The position numbers were made by a program, and so were the translations under genes. Below the pieces are notes generated by a model, which did no database searches, had not been told where the DNA came from, and worked only from the letters and a program-made list of their open reading frames with translations. Source: Burkholderiales bacterium (GTDB taxonomy: Bacteria > Pseudomonadota > Gammaproteobacteria > Burkholderiales > Burkholderiaceae_C). From it: a stretch of 64,000 bases of DNA. This document shows positions 1-10,233 of the stretch, piece after piece. Numbering within the stretch: the first letter of the stretch is position 1; every line of letters starts with the position of its first letter. The DNA lies in NCBI GenBank assembly GCA_021732385.1, contig JAKFVA010000025.1, positions 62,001 to 126,000 on the forward strand. Reading direction: 5' to 3'.

Positions 1-2067
1 GGCACGCGAGCGCGATTTGAACAAGTTGCCAGCGTAGGGAATATCACCCAAAACAGGCACCTTGGTTTCGGTTTCCGAGTCGTCCAGCGTGAAGATGCCG
101 CCAATTACCACTGTGCCGCCATTTTCCACCAGCACCTGGGTTTTGATGTTGCGGGTGTTGATGGCAATGCCAGCTGCCGTGGTCTCGCCGCGGCTGTCAT
201 TGGCAATGTCCAGATCGAGAATGATGTTGCCCTCGGGGGTGATTTGCGGCGTGACTTCAAGCTTTAGCGTGGCGCGGCGAAACGCCACTGCTGTAGCTCC
301 GCTGGAAGTCGCCTGCTGAAACGGGAACTCTGTGCCCTGCTCGATGATGGCTTTGGTGCCATCCGCGGTGACCACACGCGGACTGGAAACCAGCTTGCCC
401 TTGCCATCTGCTTCAAGCGCTGACAGCTCCAGGTTGAGGAAACGGTTGGCTGCCGAACTGAACAACGACACCGCGAAAGTAGCCGGGCTAAAACCACCTT
501 GTCCAATGGCGGGCAGGTTCAAAAACGTGGTGTTGTTGGTGTCCAGCACGCCAGACGATTCCCGTGTGGTCGCTGATACAGCGTTGTAGGTGCCGCCAAT
601 GGCTACCCGGCTGCTGGTGCCGCCACCAATGGCATAGCCCGCATCACCGCCGCGAACACCACGCAAATCGCTGCCGCCCAAACGCACCCCTAGCGATTTA
701 CCAAAACTGTCAGACGCCTCCACAATGCGCGCCTCGATCAGTACTTGGCGAATCGCTACGTCCAGTTTGGAGACGAGTTGTTGCACCTGCTCAAGACGGC
801 TGGAAATATCGGTCACAAAAAGCTGGTTGGTGCGGGGCTCGGCAATTACGCTGCCGCGTGTGCTGAGAATGCGCCCCGCGCTATTCGGGCCGCTACCGCC
901 CGCCTGAAGCTGGGCAGCTACAGCCGGGGCCTTGGCGTAATTCAACTGAAATGCCTGCGTTCTGAGCGGCTCCAGATTTTGAATGGCAACAGAGGCCTCC
1001 AAATCGAGCTTTTCCTTGGCTGCAATCTCGTCGCGCGGGGCGATTGAAATTACGTTGCCATTTTTGCGCATGCCCAGACCTTTGGACTGCAAAATGATGT
1101 CCAGCGCCTGGTCCCAGGGCACATCCTTCAGACGCAAGGTCACGGCACCCGTCACGGTGTCCGAGGTCACGATATTGAAGTTGGTGAAATCCGCAATCAC
1201 CTGGAGTAATGAGCGCACCTCGATATTTTGGAAGCTTAGCGACAGCTTTTCGCCGCTGTAGCCCTTGCCTTGTGTCAACTTGGTGGGGTCGATCTTCTGC
1301 TGGCGAACTTCAACCACAAACTGGTTGTCGCTCTGGTAGGCACTGTGCTCCCAGGCTCCTCGGGGCTCAATGACCATTCGTACACGGTCGCCCACCTGAA
1401 AGGTGGTCACAGTTTGAATGGGCGTGCCAAAGTCAGCCACGTCGAGCCGTCGGCGCAAGCCTTCCGACAGGGTTGACTTGAGAAACTCAACCACCAAACT
1501 CTGACCTTGCTGTTTGATATCAACGCCCACCTGGTTGTTAGCCAGGTCAACAACTACCTTGCCCGAGTTTTCGACACCGCGGCGAAAGTCGATGTCCTTC
1601 AAGGGCTGCGTGTCGCGGTTCAAGTTTTCGGCAAAGGTTGGATTGACTGCAGCCGCTGGCGCAGCCTGGCTGATGCTGTCAAGCGAAATTAACAAGGCCT
1701 TGCCTTGAATTTGTGTTTTGTAGGTGGTGGCTTGTTTGAGGTTAAGCACCAATCGGGTTCTGTCGCCCGCCTGCACCACATTGACCGAGCGCAGATTGCC
1801 CTGGTTGATATCGACCAGCGAGCGCCCGATACCGTTTGAAGCACCCGGCAAGTCCAGCGCAATCCGGGCTGGCGACTGAACCACAAAACCAGCTGGCAAT
1901 GCAGCCAGCGGCTGAGAGAACTCAATCCGGACGACCTCGCTGCCGCCGAGCAGCGAACCCGTGACAGACTCGATCACATTCTGGGCCAGCGCAGTGCAAG
2001 CAGTAAATGCCGCTAGCAATGCCAGGAGCAGGTTGCGCGCCCCAAATACCGTTTTACGGTTGTTCAT
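1..2067 (-). CDS. pilQ: Type IV pilus secretin PilQ (C-terminus cut by window edge)
   Basis: Outer-membrane secretin through which the type IV pilus exits. About 689 residues are visible and the frame stays open to base 1, so only a short C-terminal tail is missing. It begins MNNRKTVF with a signal peptide ending near residue 29, followed by two AMIN-like peptidoglycan-binding regions (about 31-110 and 150-240), a secretin N-terminal (STN/N1) region around 270-400, and the secretin core ending in the conserved VPVLGDIPYAGNLFK signature. The start codon overlaps the pilP stop (ATGA), showing translational coupling at the end of pilMNOPQ. The family assignment is firm. The true stop lies outside the window. 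Confidence 0.96.
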   Translation of the reverse strand, partial: MNNRKTVFGARNLLLALLAAFTACTALAQNVIESVTGSLLGGSEVVRIEFSQPLAALPAGFVVQSPARIALDLPGASNGIGRSLVDINQGNLRSVNVVQAGDRTRLVLNLKQATTYKTQIQGKALLISLDSISQAAPAAAVNPTFAENLNRDTQPLKDIDFRRGVENSGKVVVDLANNQVGVDIKQQGQSLVVEFLKSTLSEGLRRRLDVADFGTPIQTVTTFQVGDRVRMVIEPRGAWEHSAYQSDNQFVVEVRQQKIDPTKLTQGKGYSGEKLSLSFQNIEVRSLLQVIADFTNFNIVTSDTVTGAVTLRLKDVPWDQALDIILQSKGLGMRKNGNVISIAPRDEIAAKEKLDLEASVAIQNLEPLRTQAFQLNYAKAPAVAAQLQAGGSGPNSAGRILSTRGSVIAEPRTNQLFVTDISSRLEQVQQLVSKLDVAIRQVLIEARIVEASDSFGKSLGVRLGGSDLRGVRGGDAGYAIGGGTSSRVAIGGTYNAVSATTRESSGVLDTNNTTFLNLPAIGQGGFSPATFAVSLFSSAANRFLNLELSALEADGKGKLVSSPRVVTADGTKAIIEQGTEFPFQQATSSGATAVAFRRATLKLEVTPQITPEGNIILDLDIANDSRGETTAAGIAINTRNIKTQVLVENGGTVVIGGIFTLDDSETETKVPVLGDIPYAGNLFKSRSRA

Positions 2068-2606
2068 TTTGCTCCCTCTTGCAACTGCAATGTGGCAGTT
2101 CTTTCTATCCATTCACCGCCTGCATCCTGCACCACTTCGCGCAGCCTCACATCGGTTTCGGTAATCTTCATCACGCGGCCGTAGTTCTGGCCCAGGTAGC
2201 TGCCCGCTCTCACCTGATACAGCAGACTGTCAACCTTGACCAGGGCCACTGGCTTGCCCGCTTGAATCAGGCTACCAACCATGCTCATGGCATCCAATGG
2301 GAAGCTTTCAAGAATCTCTTTGCGCCTGGACAATTCAGGCGTAATCAGGCCAGCGTTGACGTTGGCCTGGTTAGATTCGCGCTTGAGCGCCTGCGTCAGC
2401 TTCTGGCTGCTGAAAGGGTCCGTCTGGCCATCTTCGCCATAGGCCTGCGGGGTGAATTTTTTGGGTTCGGGCAAAGGCGGAATCTTGGGTTTGGACAAAG
2501 CGTTTTGTTCGGCAACCCATTGCTGCAATTCTGTCTGCTCAGAGGAACCGCAGGCCGACAACAAGAGCGCGAAGCTCAAAACCATAAGAAGTGATAACGC
2601 CCTCAT
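2064..2606 (-). CDS. pilP: Type IV pilus lipoprotein PilP
   Basis: Inner-membrane lipoprotein (180 aa) that links the PilN/PilO complex to the periplasmic N-domains of PilQ. The N-terminus is a type II signal peptide with lipobox LLSAC and the acylated cysteine at residue 19. A proline-rich linker follows (around residues 41-55). The C-terminal half carries the small beta domain typical of PilP, with a VDSLLYQVRAGSYLGQNYG segment. ATGA overlaps join it to pilO upstream and pilQ downstream. Length and position match other pilMNOPQ operons. Confidence 0.95.
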   Translation of the reverse strand: MRALSLLMVLSFALLLSACGSSEQTELQQWVAEQNALSKPKIPPLPEPKKFTPQAYGEDGQTDPFSSQKLTQALKRESNQANVNAGLITPELSRRKEILESFPLDAMSMVGSLIQAGKPVALVKVDSLLYQVRAGSYLGQNYGRVMKITETDVRLREVVQDAGGEWIERTATLQLQEGAK

Positions 2607-3280
2607 TTTTTCGCCTTTGGTTGCGCAGGTGCTGCCTTGCGCTGGGCGGCAACCTCATCCACATCAAGGTAGCGAAAGGTTTTGGCCGTCGCGTCCATGG
2701 TCAGGTTGCCGTCTTTGCCCGGGGCCAGAATCATGTTGTTGAGCGTCACGATGCGCGAGAGATTGGCAATGTCAGAGGCAAATGAACCCATGTCGTGGTA
2801 GCGGCCCGTGACGCGTACCGCAATGGGCAATTCGGCATAGTATTCCTTGACACTAATTTGGCCCGGCCGAAACAAGTCAAACTGCAAACTGCGTCCCAAG
2901 CCCGCCTGGTTGATGTCGGACAGTAACGCGTCCATTTCAGCTTTGCTGGGTAATTGCTTCTCTAGTTGCGTCACATACTGCTGCACTTGCTCACGCTGCT
3001 TTTTCAGCACTTCAAGATTGACCGCCTGGGCCAGTTTTTTCTGGTAATCCTCACGCAACTGCACTTCCTTCGTTTGCTCTGTGGTCAACTCAGTGCTTGA
3101 ATTGCTTAGCCACACAAACCACAGCGCGACCACAATCACAGCAGTCGTTGCAACGCAAATGGCCAGACGTGGCAGCAGCGGCCAGGACGCTGGGTCATTT
3201 GGATTGAGTCCACGAAATTGGGACGACAGTTGCCGCGAGAATGCAGCAAAGTCGAGCTTGGGTTTCGGTAATTTCGCCAT
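2603..3280 (-). CDS. pilO: Type IV pilus inner-membrane protein PilO
   Basis: Inner-membrane alignment subcomplex protein (225 aa) that pairs with PilN. It has a cytoplasmic N-terminal tail of about 37 residues, one transmembrane helix (about 38-58), a periplasmic coiled coil (about 65-120) and a ferredoxin-like C-terminal domain. The C-terminus is Lys/Ala-rich. The start lies 12 bp after the pilN stop, and the stop overlaps the pilP start (ATGA). Typical family length. Confidence 0.95.
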   Translation of the reverse strand: MAKLPKPKLDFAAFSRQLSSQFRGLNPNDPASWPLLPRLAICVATTAVIVVALWFVWLSNSSTELTTEQTKEVQLREDYQKKLAQAVNLEVLKKQREQVQQYVTQLEKQLPSKAEMDALLSDINQAGLGRSLQFDLFRPGQISVKEYYAELPIAVRVTGRYHDMGSFASDIANLSRIVTLNNMILAPGKDGNLTMDATAKTFRYLDVDEVAAQRKAAPAQPKAKK

Positions 3281-3292
3281 AACGCGTCTTTA

Positions 3293-3925
3293 TCAGGTTT
3301 TACCGGCAACAGTGGGTTTGGCGGGCACCGGCGAGCCAGCAGCCGATGCAGCTTTGCCGACTTGACTGGCGCGCACTAGACCGATACGCATCGTGAAACT
3401 GGCTACCCTGCGCTGCTCTTTCGGACTGACAGCAATATTGGTTGCCACAATCTCGCCCAACTCAGGGCGGGTCAACCAAATACTGTTGTTGGCCAAATTG
3501 CGAAGCAGCTCAGATATGCGCTCGTTGGACTGCGCCTGACCCTTGATTTCAACCGACTGGTTTTCCTGCTTCATATTGGTGATGTACACGCCATCGGGCA
3601 ATTGCCTGACCAGTTCGTTGAGCAAATGCACCGGCAGGTTACGGTCAGCCTGCAAATCCTCTACCGCTTGCTGGCGCGCACGCAAAGCGGCAATTTCGGT
3701 TTGCAAGCCCGCAATATCCTTGATTTGAGATTCCAGTTTCTTGACTTCACCTGTTAAATAGGTGTTTTTGGATTGCTGCAAGGTGATTTCATTTTGAAAC
3801 CACAGGAAAACCGAGCCCGAAATCAGACCACCCACCAGCGCGGCAAAACCCAAGGTCACGTAAAAAGACTCGCGCGCGCGCTTGCGGGCGGCCTCGCGGT
3901 GCGGCAGCAGGTTGATCAAAATCAT
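3293..3925 (-). CDS. pilN: Type IV pilus assembly protein PilN
   Basis: Bitopic inner-membrane protein (210 aa from the chosen start) that heterodimerises with PilO and binds PilM through its cytoplasmic N-terminus. That N-terminus is MILINLLPHRE, the conserved INLLP PilM-binding motif. One transmembrane helix follows (about 22-43), then a coiled coil and a periplasmic ferredoxin-like fold. I chose the ATG at 3925 because INLLP then sits at residues 4-8 and because this ATG forms an ATGA overlap with the pilM stop. An in-frame start 30 bp further upstream would lie inside pilM. Confidence 0.95.
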   Translation of the reverse strand: MILINLLPHREAARKRARESFYVTLGFAALVGGLISGSVFLWFQNEITLQQSKNTYLTGEVKKLESQIKDIAGLQTEIAALRARQQAVEDLQADRNLPVHLLNELVRQLPDGVYITNMKQENQSVEIKGQAQSNERISELLRNLANNSIWLTRPELGEIVATNIAVSPKEQRRVASFTMRIGLVRASQVGKAASAAGSPVPAKPTVAGKT

Positions 3926-5001
3926 GACATGAACCTGCGCATGGCCAGACCGCATGAGGTCAGGTAAGAGGGGGCTTCACGGCGAATTTTTTTCTCGCGT
4001 ATGGCGGCACCAATTTCCATGCCTTCGAATGGATTGAGAAGATTGCAATTAAAGGACGACTGCCGAGTCACAGTTTCGGTCAGACCAGGCAGGGCAGCGG
4101 AGCCGCCAGCCAGCATGATGTAGTCGACCTTGTTGTGCGGCGTGCTGGTAAAAAAGAAGTTCAGGGCGCGGCCAATCTCTTCGGCGATGCTCTCAACAAA
4201 GGGCCGCAAAACGCCCGATTCATAGTCTTCCGGCAAATCGCCGTTGCGTTTTTTGGTTTCGGCCTCTTCAGGGGAAAAACCGTACTGCCGCACAATCAGT
4301 TGCGTTAGTTGTGCGCCGCCAAAAGCCTGGTCGCGGTCGTACAGCACCTCATCATTGCAAATCACCTGCATGCTGGTGGTGAACGCGCCGACTTCAAACA
4401 AGGCCACCATGGCGTCAACGCCGCCGTTGGGCAAGCCCAGAATTAGACGACTGGCAGCCAGCCGCGAAGAATAGGACTCGACATCGATGATGACAGGCTT
4501 GAGGCCTGCGGCTTCCGCCAAACCCTGGCGATCCTGTACTTTTTCCTTGCGCGAAGCAGCAATCAGCACCTCGATATCGCCTGCCGAAGCAGCGCTGGGG
4601 CCAACCACGCAAAAATCCAGGCTAACCTCATCCAGCGAAAACGGGATGTACTGGTTGGCCTCGGCTTCAACCTGTATTTCTAGCTCTTGCTCACTCATGC
4701 CACCGGGTAGCACAATCTTTTTGGTAATAACGGCAGATGGCGGCAGCGCCATAGCCACATTCTTGGTGCGGGTACCGCTTTTTTTAACTAGCCGACGCAT
4801 TGCATCAGCAACTTCATCAAATTTTTCTACATTACCTTCAGCAATCCAACCACGCTCAAGCGGCTCGATGGCACAACGCTCAAGCACATAAACCCCCTCC
4901 TTGCTGCGGCCCAATTCGACCAGCTTGACGCTCGATGAACTGATGTCCAGGCCAAGCAAAGCGGGTGACTGGCGGTTGAATAACGACCCCAAAGAAATCA
5001 A
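3922..5001 (-). CDS. pilM: Type IV pilus actin-like ATPase PilM
   Basis: Cytoplasmic actin-fold protein (359 aa) that binds ATP and the PilN INLLP tail, first gene of pilMNOPQ. Visible signatures are the early GLDISSSSVKLVELG phosphate-1-like motif and a late MLAGGSAALPGL segment. I chose the TTG at 5001 because it gives MISLGSLF, the usual start of the family. A TTG four codons upstream (5013) is an alternative. Transcription is divergent from mrcA, a common arrangement in proteobacteria. Confidence 0.93.
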   Translation of the reverse strand: MISLGSLFNRQSPALLGLDISSSSVKLVELGRSKEGVYVLERCAIEPLERGWIAEGNVEKFDEVADAMRRLVKKSGTRTKNVAMALPPSAVITKKIVLPGGMSEQELEIQVEAEANQYIPFSLDEVSLDFCVVGPSAASAGDIEVLIAASRKEKVQDRQGLAEAAGLKPVIIDVESYSSRLAASRLILGLPNGGVDAMVALFEVGAFTTSMQVICNDEVLYDRDQAFGGAQLTQLIVRQYGFSPEEAETKKRNGDLPEDYESGVLRPFVESIAEEIGRALNFFFTSTPHNKVDYIMLAGGSAALPGLTETVTRQSSFNCNLLNPFEGMEIGAAIREKKIRREAPSYLTSCGLAMRRFMS

Positions 5002-5057
5002 GATAAGCCCCAAAAATCTGTTAACGCAGACGCAAAATTACTTGAGAATTCACTTCA

Positions 5058-5086
5058 ATGCTAGCAGTAAGCACCTTGTCACGCAA
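5058..5086 (-). promoter_or_regulatory. Candidate sigma-70 promoter for pilMNOPQ
   Basis: Read on the minus strand, TTGCGT and TAGCAT are separated by 17 bp, about 57 bp upstream of the pilM start in the 271-bp divergent pilM/mrcA interval. Spacing is ideal but both hexamers are imperfect. I see no other strong signal in the interval. Confidence 0.3.
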
Positions 5087-5272
5087 AGATTTTTTCGCTT
5101 TTTAACCGAAATTGGCGTTGCCAAAATCCGACGCTGAGCGGATTGCGGCTGACCCAGTTGCAATGCATTTGGTGCATCACGGCCATTGGGTAGGGATATT
5201 GTTCATACTACCCGCATCGCATGACGCACAATTTGTCTTGTTCCAATGATTGCCTGCCCGACTTGAGCCGCC

Positions 5273-7678
5273 ATGCCCTCTTCAAACTTGACTGAGACCC
5301 CCGCAGCCGGGCCTGATAGCCCACAGACGCGCATTCCAAATTGGGTTAAACGCATTTTGTACGGCATGCTGTGGCTGATTAGCTTGGGACTGGCAGGCGC
5401 TCTTGCGGGCGTATTGATCTTGTCCATTGCCCTTGCCGTGGCTTACCCCAACCTGCCCGACATCTCCGAGCTGCTGGACTACCGTCCTAAGCTGCCACTG
5501 CGCGTGTTTGCGGCTGATGGCAGCCTGATTGGCGAGTTTGGCGAGGAGCGCCGCAAGCTCACGCGCATCAACGACATTCCGCCCGTCATGAAAAACGCCG
5601 TGCTGGCAATCGAAGATGCGCGCTTTTACCAGCATGGTGGCGTCGACTACATAGGCGTGGTGCGCGCGGGTCTGGCCAATGTGGGTCGGGCCAAAAGCCA
5701 GGGTGCCTCAACTATCACGATGCAGGTGGCACGCAATGTTTACCTGAGCTCAGAAAAAACCTTGACGCGCAAAATCTACGAGGTGCTTTTGACCTTCAAG
5801 CTGGAACATCTACTGAGCAAAGACCAGATTCTTGAGATCTATATGAACCAGATTTTTCTGGGTCACCGCGCCTATGGCTTTGCTGCTGCGTGCGAAGCGT
5901 ATTTCGGCAAACCCCTGAAGGACATCAGCATTGCCGAAGCCGCCATGCTGGCTGGCCTACCCAAAGCGCCGTCTGCCTACAACCCCATTAACAACCCCAA
6001 ACGCGCACGCTCCAGGCAGCTCTACATCATTGAGCGCATGGAAGACAACGGCTTCATTACCAGTGCGCAGGCTGAAGAAGCCAAACGCCAGGAATTGAAG
6101 ATTAAATCCGGCCCCGACAACAACCGCGTCCATGCCGAGTACGTGGCCGAATCGGTACGCCAGCTTATCTATTCGCAGTACGGCGAAGACAGTTATATCC
6201 GCGGACTCAACGTACACACCACATTGGTGACGGCTGAACAAAGTACCGCCTACCAGGCGCTGCGCAAAGGCATCATGGATTTTGAGCGGCGCCAGATTTA
6301 CCGTGGCCCCGAGAAATTCATCACACTGCCGACCGACCCCAAAATTGCAGAAGACGCCATCGACGACGCCCTGCTGGAGCACCCCGACAATGGCGACATC
6401 GTTTCGGCCGTGGTGCTGGAAGCCAACGCCAAAAAAATTACCGCCATCCGCTTGAATGGCGAAACGGTGGAAATCACGGGAGAGGGCCTGCGCCCAGCGC
6501 AGTCCGGGCTGTCTGACAAGGCACCGCCCAACATCAAAATTCGGCGTGGCGCTGTAATTCGTATGGCCAAAACTGCCAAGGGCAGTTGGGAAATGACGCA
6601 GCTGCCTGAAGTTGAGGGGGCTTTTATTGCAATGGACCCACGCAGCGGCGCGATCCGCGCCTTGGTCGGTGGTTTTGACTTTGACAAAAGCAAGTTCAAT
6701 CACGTCACCCAAGCTTGGCGGCAGCCAGGCTCGAGCTTCAAGCCGTTTATTTACTCGGCAGCACTTGAAAAAGGCTTTACGGCTGCTACCGTGATCAACG
6801 ATGCGCCGCTGTTTTTTGATGCGGGCATTACGGGTGGCCAGCCATGGGAGCCGAAAAATTACGATGGCACTTTTGAAGGGCCCATGTCCATGCGGCGTGG
6901 TTTGGCCAAATCAAAAAACATGGTCTCCATCCGCATATTGCAGGCTGTGGGTGCCCACAATGCCCAAGAATGGGTAGGACGCTTCGGTTTTGATGCCGAC
7001 AAACACCCCCCCTACCTGACCATGGCACTGGGCGCGGGTTCCGTAACTCCAATGCAAATGGCCACTGCTTATTCGGTGTTTGCCAATGGGGGCTACCGCA
7101 TCAATCCCTACCTAATCACCCGGGTGGTGGACCAAAATGGCAAGGTGCTGGCGCAACCCCAACAAAAATCGGGTGGCGAATCGGCGCGGGTAATCGATGT
7201 GCGCAACGCCTATGTCATGTCCAGCTTGCTGCAGGAAGTTACGCGCAGTGGCACCGCAGCGCGTGCACAAGCCACGCTCAAGCGGCCTGACCTGTATGGC
7301 AAAACCGGTACCACCAACGATTCACTGGATGCCTGGTTTGCCGGCTACCAGCCCACACTGGCGGCCGTAGTCTGGATTGGTTACGACAATCCAAAAAAGT
7401 TGGGTGACCGCGAAACCGGCGGTGGTCTGAGCCTGCCAGTCTGGATCAGTTTCATGGAAAGTGCGCTCAAAGGCGTGCCAGTGCTTGAGCGGCCGGTGCC
7501 TGAAGGGCTGGTCAACCTGGGTGGCGAGTGGTACTACAACGAATACGCCGCCGGCAATGGCGTTAACAGCCTGGGCCTGGAAGACAGCCCCGTGCTTGGC
7601 CCCAGCGGCGGCCTACCGGCTCAGGCCCTGCCACCGGCTGACGAGAGAAACCGAATTCTGGATTTGTTCAAAAACTAG
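5273..7678 (+). CDS. mrcA: Penicillin-binding protein 1A (bifunctional glycosyltransferase/transpeptidase)
   Basis: Class A PBP (801 aa) that polymerises and cross-links peptidoglycan at the inner membrane. A short cytoplasmic tail and one transmembrane segment (about 27-57) precede the GT51 domain, which holds the [12 protein letters not shown] catalytic motif with Glu114. An OB-like region follows, then the transpeptidase domain with SSFK (Ser487, Lys490), SKN and KTGT (Lys677) motifs. It diverges from pilM. Its TAG stop overlaps the cyaY stop on the other strand through a shared CTAG. An earlier in-frame start is not visible. Confidence 0.95.
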   Translation: MPSSNLTETPAAGPDSPQTRIPNWVKRILYGMLWLISLGLAGALAGVLILSIALAVAYPNLPDISELLDYRPKLPLRVFAADGSLIGEFGEERRKLTRINDIPPVMKNAVLAIEDARFYQHGGVDYIGVVRAGLANVGRAKSQGASTITMQVARNVYLSSEKTLTRKIYEVLLTFKLEHLLSKDQILEIYMNQIFLGHRAYGFAAACEAYFGKPLKDISIAEAAMLAGLPKAPSAYNPINNPKRARSRQLYIIERMEDNGFITSAQAEEAKRQELKIKSGPDNNRVHAEYVAESVRQLIYSQYGEDSYIRGLNVHTTLVTAEQSTAYQALRKGIMDFERRQIYRGPEKFITLPTDPKIAEDAIDDALLEHPDNGDIVSAVVLEANAKKITAIRLNGETVEITGEGLRPAQSGLSDKAPPNIKIRRGAVIRMAKTAKGSWEMTQLPEVEGAFIAMDPRSGAIRALVGGFDFDKSKFNHVTQAWRQPGSSFKPFIYSAALEKGFTAATVINDAPLFFDAGITGGQPWEPKNYDGTFEGPMSMRRGLAKSKNMVSIRILQAVGAHNAQEWVGRFGFDADKHPPYLTMALGAGSVTPMQMATAYSVFANGGYRINPYLITRVVDQNGKVLAQPQQKSGGESARVIDVRNAYVMSSLLQEVTRSGTAARAQATLKRPDLYGKTGTTNDSLDAWFAGYQPTLAAVVWIGYDNPKKLGDRETGGGLSLPVWISFMESALKGVPVLERPVPEGLVNLGGEWYYNEYAAGNGVNSLGLEDSPVLGPSGGLPAQALPPADERNRILDLFKN

Positions 7679-8016
7679 GGGGCCGACTTGAAAACCAGCG
7701 GCAGGCCCGACTGCTCGCTGGCAGCGCCCGATAGCGTGGAGAAAAATTCACCGCTGATGCGATTTTTGGTGTCACGCCAAAGGCCGTTGTCCAGTGTGAA
7801 GTGGTAGCCGCCCGAGCGAGCTGCCAGCCAGATTTCGTGCAGCGGCTTTTGCAGGTTCACCACAATCTGGCTGCTGTTGGCAAATGTCAGGGTCACCATG
7901 CCACCGCTGCGCTGGTTGTCAATATCGGCGTCGGTTTGTTCGTTAATGCGGTCGCAATTGCGCTCGATGGCCTGCAGCAGGGCTTCAGCGCGGTCCATGA
8001 ATTCCGTATCGGTCAT
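7675..8016 (-). CDS. cyaY: Frataxin-like iron donor CyaY
   Basis: Bacterial frataxin (113 aa) that binds iron and modulates IscS-driven Fe-S cluster assembly in the cytosol. The N-terminal helix is acidic ([18 protein letters not shown] with further D/E up to residue 33), followed by the beta-sheet core [17 protein letters not shown], the [14 protein letters not shown] motif and the W-D segment near the C-terminus. It converges on mrcA with overlapping stop codons, and its start is 12 bp from the divergent lptM start, so its promoter must lie inside lptM/lysA. Confidence 0.93.
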   Translation of the reverse strand: MTDTEFMDRAEALLQAIERNCDRINEQTDADIDNQRSGGMVTLTFANSSQIVVNLQKPLHEIWLAARSGGYHFTLDNGLWRDTKNRISGEFFSTLSGAASEQSGLPLVFKSAP

Positions 8017-8028
8017 TACAATTTCGCC

Positions 8029-8244
8029 ATGTTGCTTTCAAAATTCATTCTAGTGCGCGGCTTGTGGGCCAGTGTCTGCATCATCGGCCTGACCGCTTGC
8101 GGCCAAAAAGGCGCTTTGTTTTTGCCCACCTCGCCTGCCGCTGCGCAACGCAGCAGCCTGCCCGAAACCCTGCGCCCCGAATTGCCTGGCTTGCCAGGCC
8201 GGGCAACGCCTGCGTCTGCGCCCAGCAGCACGCCAGCACGATGA
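8029..8244 (+). CDS. lptM: Small LPS-transport lipoprotein LptM (YifL-like)
   Basis: Small outer-membrane lipoprotein (71 aa). It has an N-terminal hydrophobic segment and lipobox GLTAC (Cys24), followed by GQKGALFLP, the conserved motif of YifL/LptM, which assists LptD maturation. The rest is Pro/Ala/Ser-rich. It lies immediately before lysA with an ATGA overlap, the usual context for this family, and starts 12 bp from the divergent cyaY start. Chosen start ATG at 8029; an in-frame upstream extension would cross cyaY. Confidence 0.87.
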   Translation: MLLSKFILVRGLWASVCIIGLTACGQKGALFLPTSPAAAQRSSLPETLRPELPGLPGRATPASAPSSTPAR

Positions 8245-9527
8245 GCGAGCCACTTCTGCCCGGCGCGCCGCACTTGGCTTACCAAGGTGCGGTCTTGTGC
8301 ATGGAAGGCCATGCACTGACCGAACTGGCACGCTCGCATGGCACGCCGCTGTTTGTTTATTCAAAGGCAGCCATGCTGCATGCGTTGTCGGCTTACCAGC
8401 GCGGCTTTGCCGGGCGTAATGCACAGATTTGTTACGCCATGAAAGCCAACTCCTCACTGGCACTGCTGCAGGTGTTCGCGCAGGCCGGTTGCGGTTTTGA
8501 CATTGTCTCGGGCGGTGAATTGCAGCGCGCACAAATGGTCGGCGCTGACATGCAGAAAGTTATCTTCTCGGGAGTTGGTAAAACCCGCAGCGAAATGCAC
8601 CAGGCGCTAGCCGCCGGTATTGGCTGTTTCAATGTCGAAAGCGAGTCTGAACTGACCGTGCTGAACCAAGTGGCGCAAGCTTGCGGCAAGCAAGCGCCTG
8701 TGAGCGTTCGCGTCAATCCCAATGTGGACGCACAAACCCACCCCTATATTTCCACGGGGCTGAAGGACAACAAGTTTGGCATTGCGCATGAGCAGGCGCT
8801 GGCCACATACCAGCACGCCGCCGGGCTGTCGAACCTGCGTATCGTGGGCATTGACTGCCACATTGGCTCACAAATCACGCAGACTGGCCCTTATCTGGAT
8901 GCGATGGACCGTGTGCTTGATTTGGTCGATGCGATTGAAGCTGCCGGTATTGCCTTGGCGCATATCGACTTTGGCGGTGGTCTGGGCATTCAGTACCAGC
9001 AAGAGGTGCCCCCGCAAGCCGATGCGTTGTGGTCAACGCTGCTGTCCAAGCTCGACGCGCGCGGCTATGGTCGGCGCAAACTGCTGATCGAGCCAGGCCG
9101 GTCACTGGTGGGCAATGCGGGGGTATGCGTTACCGAAGTGCTCTACCTCAAGCCCGGCGATGAGAAAAATTTCTGCATTGTTGACGCCGCCATGAACGAC
9201 CTGCCGCGCCCTGCCATGTACCAGGCTTTCCACGCCATTGCGCCTGTCCACCTGGCGCAAAATAACTCCGCCGATGGGGTCATCTACGACGTGGTGGGTC
9301 CCGTCTGCGAAAGTGGTGACTGGCTTGGCCGTGACCGCACCCTGGCCGTGCAACCCGGCGATCTGCTGGCGGTGTGTTCGGCCGGGGCTTACTGCATGAG
9401 CATGGCAAGCAACTACAACACACGCGGACGCGCTGCTGAAGTGCTGGTCGATGGCAGTCATGCCCGCCTGATCCGAGCGCGTGAATTGATGGCCGACCAA
9501 GTGCAGGGGGAGCGTCTGCTCGACTGA
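8241..9527 (+). CDS. lysA: Diaminopimelate decarboxylase
   Basis: PLP-dependent fold type III enzyme (428 aa) that converts meso-diaminopimelate to lysine, the last step of lysine synthesis. PLP lysine is Lys68 in YAMKANSS. Also visible are HIGSQ, the glycine-rich FGGGLG, EPGRSLVGNAG and the substrate-binding CESGDWLGRD motif. The ATG at 8241 overlaps the lptM stop (ATGA). Longer in-frame extensions upstream read through lptM in another frame and are not credible. Confidence 0.96.
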   Translation: MSEPLLPGAPHLAYQGAVLCMEGHALTELARSHGTPLFVYSKAAMLHALSAYQRGFAGRNAQICYAMKANSSLALLQVFAQAGCGFDIVSGGELQRAQMVGADMQKVIFSGVGKTRSEMHQALAAGIGCFNVESESELTVLNQVAQACGKQAPVSVRVNPNVDAQTHPYISTGLKDNKFGIAHEQALATYQHAAGLSNLRIVGIDCHIGSQITQTGPYLDAMDRVLDLVDAIEAAGIALAHIDFGGGLGIQYQQEVPPQADALWSTLLSKLDARGYGRRKLLIEPGRSLVGNAGVCVTEVLYLKPGDEKNFCIVDAAMNDLPRPAMYQAFHAIAPVHLAQNNSADGVIYDVVGPVCESGDWLGRDRTLAVQPGDLLAVCSAGAYCMSMASNYNTRGRAAEVLVDGSHARLIRARELMADQVQGERLLD

Positions 9528-9539
9528 ACCAGCCGCAAG

Positions 9540-10190
9540 CTATGGATTTTGTAGCTGCGCGCGCCCGACAGACTTTGTCATCAGCCGCCTCTTGCGCAAG
9601 TACTGCTGCACGCGCCAGCCCAGCAATACAGCCAAAATGGCGGCATAAACCGCCACCTCGGCGAAATCGTTCTTGCCCGAACGCATCCAGAAGAAGTGCA
9701 GGATGCCCAGACCGGCAATCAGGTACACCAGCTTGTGCAGCGTCTGCCATCTTTTGGCACCCAGGGCTTTTACCGCACGGTTAAACGATGTAGCGGCTAG
9801 CGGCGTAAGCAGCAGGAAACCCAGGAAGCCCACCAGAATGAACGGCCGCTTGATGATGTCCTTGACGATCTCTGGCACATCAAAACCCTGGTCAAACCAG
9901 CTGTAGCTCAGCAGGTGCAGCACCACATAAAAATACACAAACAGCCCGAGCATACGGCGAAAGCGCGCGACCGCAGGCAAGTTGGTGATGGTGCGCAGCG
10001 GGGTAACCGCCAGCGTGATGCACAAAAAGCGCAACGTCCAGTCTCCGGTTGAGCGAATCAGGTACTCCGCCGGATTGGCACCCAGCCCGCCCGAGAATGC
10101 GCCAAACACCAGCCAGGCAAATGGCAGCAGGGCGGCCACAAACAGTACTGGCTTGGCAGCGGAATGCAACAGCAGGCGGGTGGCGCTCAT
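9540..10190 (-). CDS. msrQ: Heme-binding membrane subunit MsrQ
   Basis: Multi-pass b-type heme protein (216 aa) of the ferric-reductase-like transmembrane family. It passes quinone-pool electrons to MsrP for repair of oxidised periplasmic methionines. About six hydrophobic helices are visible, with histidines in VVLHLLSYSW, LHKLVYLIAGLGILHFFW and similar helices as heme-ligand candidates. The gene follows msrP after a 43-bp gap on the same strand, the standard msrPQ order. Confidence 0.93.
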   Translation of the reverse strand: MSATRLLLHSAAKPVLFVAALLPFAWLVFGAFSGGLGANPAEYLIRSTGDWTLRFLCITLAVTPLRTITNLPAVARFRRMLGLFVYFYVVLHLLSYSWFDQGFDVPEIVKDIIKRPFILVGFLGFLLLTPLAATSFNRAVKALGAKRWQTLHKLVYLIAGLGILHFFWMRSGKNDFAEVAVYAAILAVLLGWRVQQYLRKRRLMTKSVGRAQLQNP

Positions 10191-10233
10191 GGTGCATTGC
10201 CGCAGTTGGCTGCCGCTGATGACCTGTCTTGCT